DNA from: Flavihumibacter solisilvae
GTDB taxonomy: Bacteria; Bacteroidota; Bacteroidia; Chitinophagales; Chitinophagaceae
Assembly (NCBI RefSeq): GCF_000814475.1
Contig: NZ_JSVC01000009.1
Coordinates: 186,001 to 250,000, forward strand
DNA: 64,000 bases
Direction: 5' to 3'
Numbering within the stretch: the stretch's first letter is position 1; every line of letters begins with the position of its first letter. Position numbers and translations under genes: made by a program. Positions 63,708 through 64,000 of this stretch are shown one piece after another. The notes beneath the pieces are model-generated. The model was given only the letters and a program-made list of their open reading frames with translations, was not told the origin of the DNA and searched no databases.

Positions 63708-64000
63708 TTATTTTGTGTTCGCAAAAGTCATTGTCCATTTAACGCGGGCATCACCCTTCTCTTCTTTCTTCATCAGCCAGAGCTGGTTGTATTTACCGGC
63801 TGCCCAGTCGTCTACAAAGTTGTCGTAGTACCTGCTGCCGGGGTTCCCGCTTTGTCCACCCGGGTAAATACCATAGGCTTCTATACCGTCGGTCATATGC
63901 ACCACCATCCGCCAGCTTGGACCATGATCTGGTCCTGTTGCATTGATGATGCCTTTGCCACCACCGACAGGCAGGTGCAGCCTGCTGAATGGTTCAATAA
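63708..64000 (-). CDS. Penicillin-acylase-family (S45) hydrolase, C-terminal part
   Basis: A partial gene; the frame is open to the window edge, giving the last 97 residues. The C-terminal signature of S45 N-terminal-nucleophile amidohydrolases is present (GPDHGPSWRMVVHM, then YGIYPGGQSGNPGSRYYDNF and LWLMKKEE). Members cleave penicillins or acyl-homoserine lactones, or are amidases of unknown substrate. The catalytic Ser/Cys and the N-terminal domains lie outside the window. The small membrane protein gene follows by 7 bp. Confidence 0.85.
   Translation of the reverse strand, partial: IEPFSRLHLPVGGGKGIINATGPDHGPSWRMVVHMTDGIEAYGIYPGGQSGNPGSRYYDNFVDDWAAGKYNQLWLMKKEEKGDARVKWTMTFANTK

Overview
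The window looks like a chromosomal segment of a Bacteroidota bacterium, most likely from the Chitinophagaceae/Sphingobacteriia side. I infer this from the family mix (DUF5686/CarboxypepD_reg outer-membrane protein, secreted GH3, LamB-like porin, MutS2, TrhO, RND and EmrAB efflux), from many genes without an obvious Shine-Dalgarno sequence, and from a GC content near 50 percent. I saw no rRNA, tRNA, CRISPR array, intact insertion sequence or prophage.

Region 1 (0-8 kb) is mixed: a small secreted Pro/Arg-rich protein, a DUF4304 protein, a DinB protein, then an isoquinoline 1-oxidoreductase-type molybdenum hydroxylase operon (2Fe-2S subunit, Tat-exported molybdopterin subunit, diheme cytochrome c), an MBL-fold hydrolase, a DmpA-type peptidase and an SDR. 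Region 2 (8.1-14.3 kb) is one tight operon, coxG-S-L-M-D-E. The S-L-M order and the AYRGAGR motif place it with form II CO-dehydrogenase-like molybdenum hydroxylases plus their MoxR/VWA maturation pair. Region 3 (14.3-27.7 kb) holds a WYL regulator coupled to a class IV aminotransferase, a GT87-like membrane glycosyltransferase, a flavin oxidoreductase and a GH63 glucosidase, a CBS protein, a MutS2 without its Smr domain, a PepSY-like protein, TrhO and a LamB-like porin. A 14-nt-period repeat with core ACCCGWCGGGT occurs in four intergenic places in regions 1 and 3.

Region 4 (28-52 kb) is a detoxification and efflux zone. It has an RND tripartite pump, a run of secreted alpha/beta hydrolases and two tandem secreted epoxide hydrolases, SDRs, a sigma-54 activator with several GAF-like domains, two TetR regulators, and an EmrA/EmrB/TolC-type operon ending in a Crp/Fnr gene. 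Two operator-like palindromes recur here: GGAA-N6-TTCC around one SDR/TetR pair, and (A)TTCACATATGTGAA(T) around the efflux operon and an AraC gene, with weaker copies near a TetR gene and an epoxide hydrolase. These suggest small local regulons.

Region 5 (52-64 kb) contains an AraC regulator, small ORFs, DoxX, a patch of decayed genes (54.6-56.1 kb), a CPA2 antiporter translationally coupled to a 97-aa protein, Hsp20, a GH3 beta-glucosidase, the DUF5686 outer-membrane protein, a small membrane protein and the C-terminal end of a penicillin-acylase-family protein running off the window. I found no clearly new multi-gene defence or mobile system. The least explained items are the shared operators, the repeat family, the small ORFs too short for routine calling, and the decayed region.
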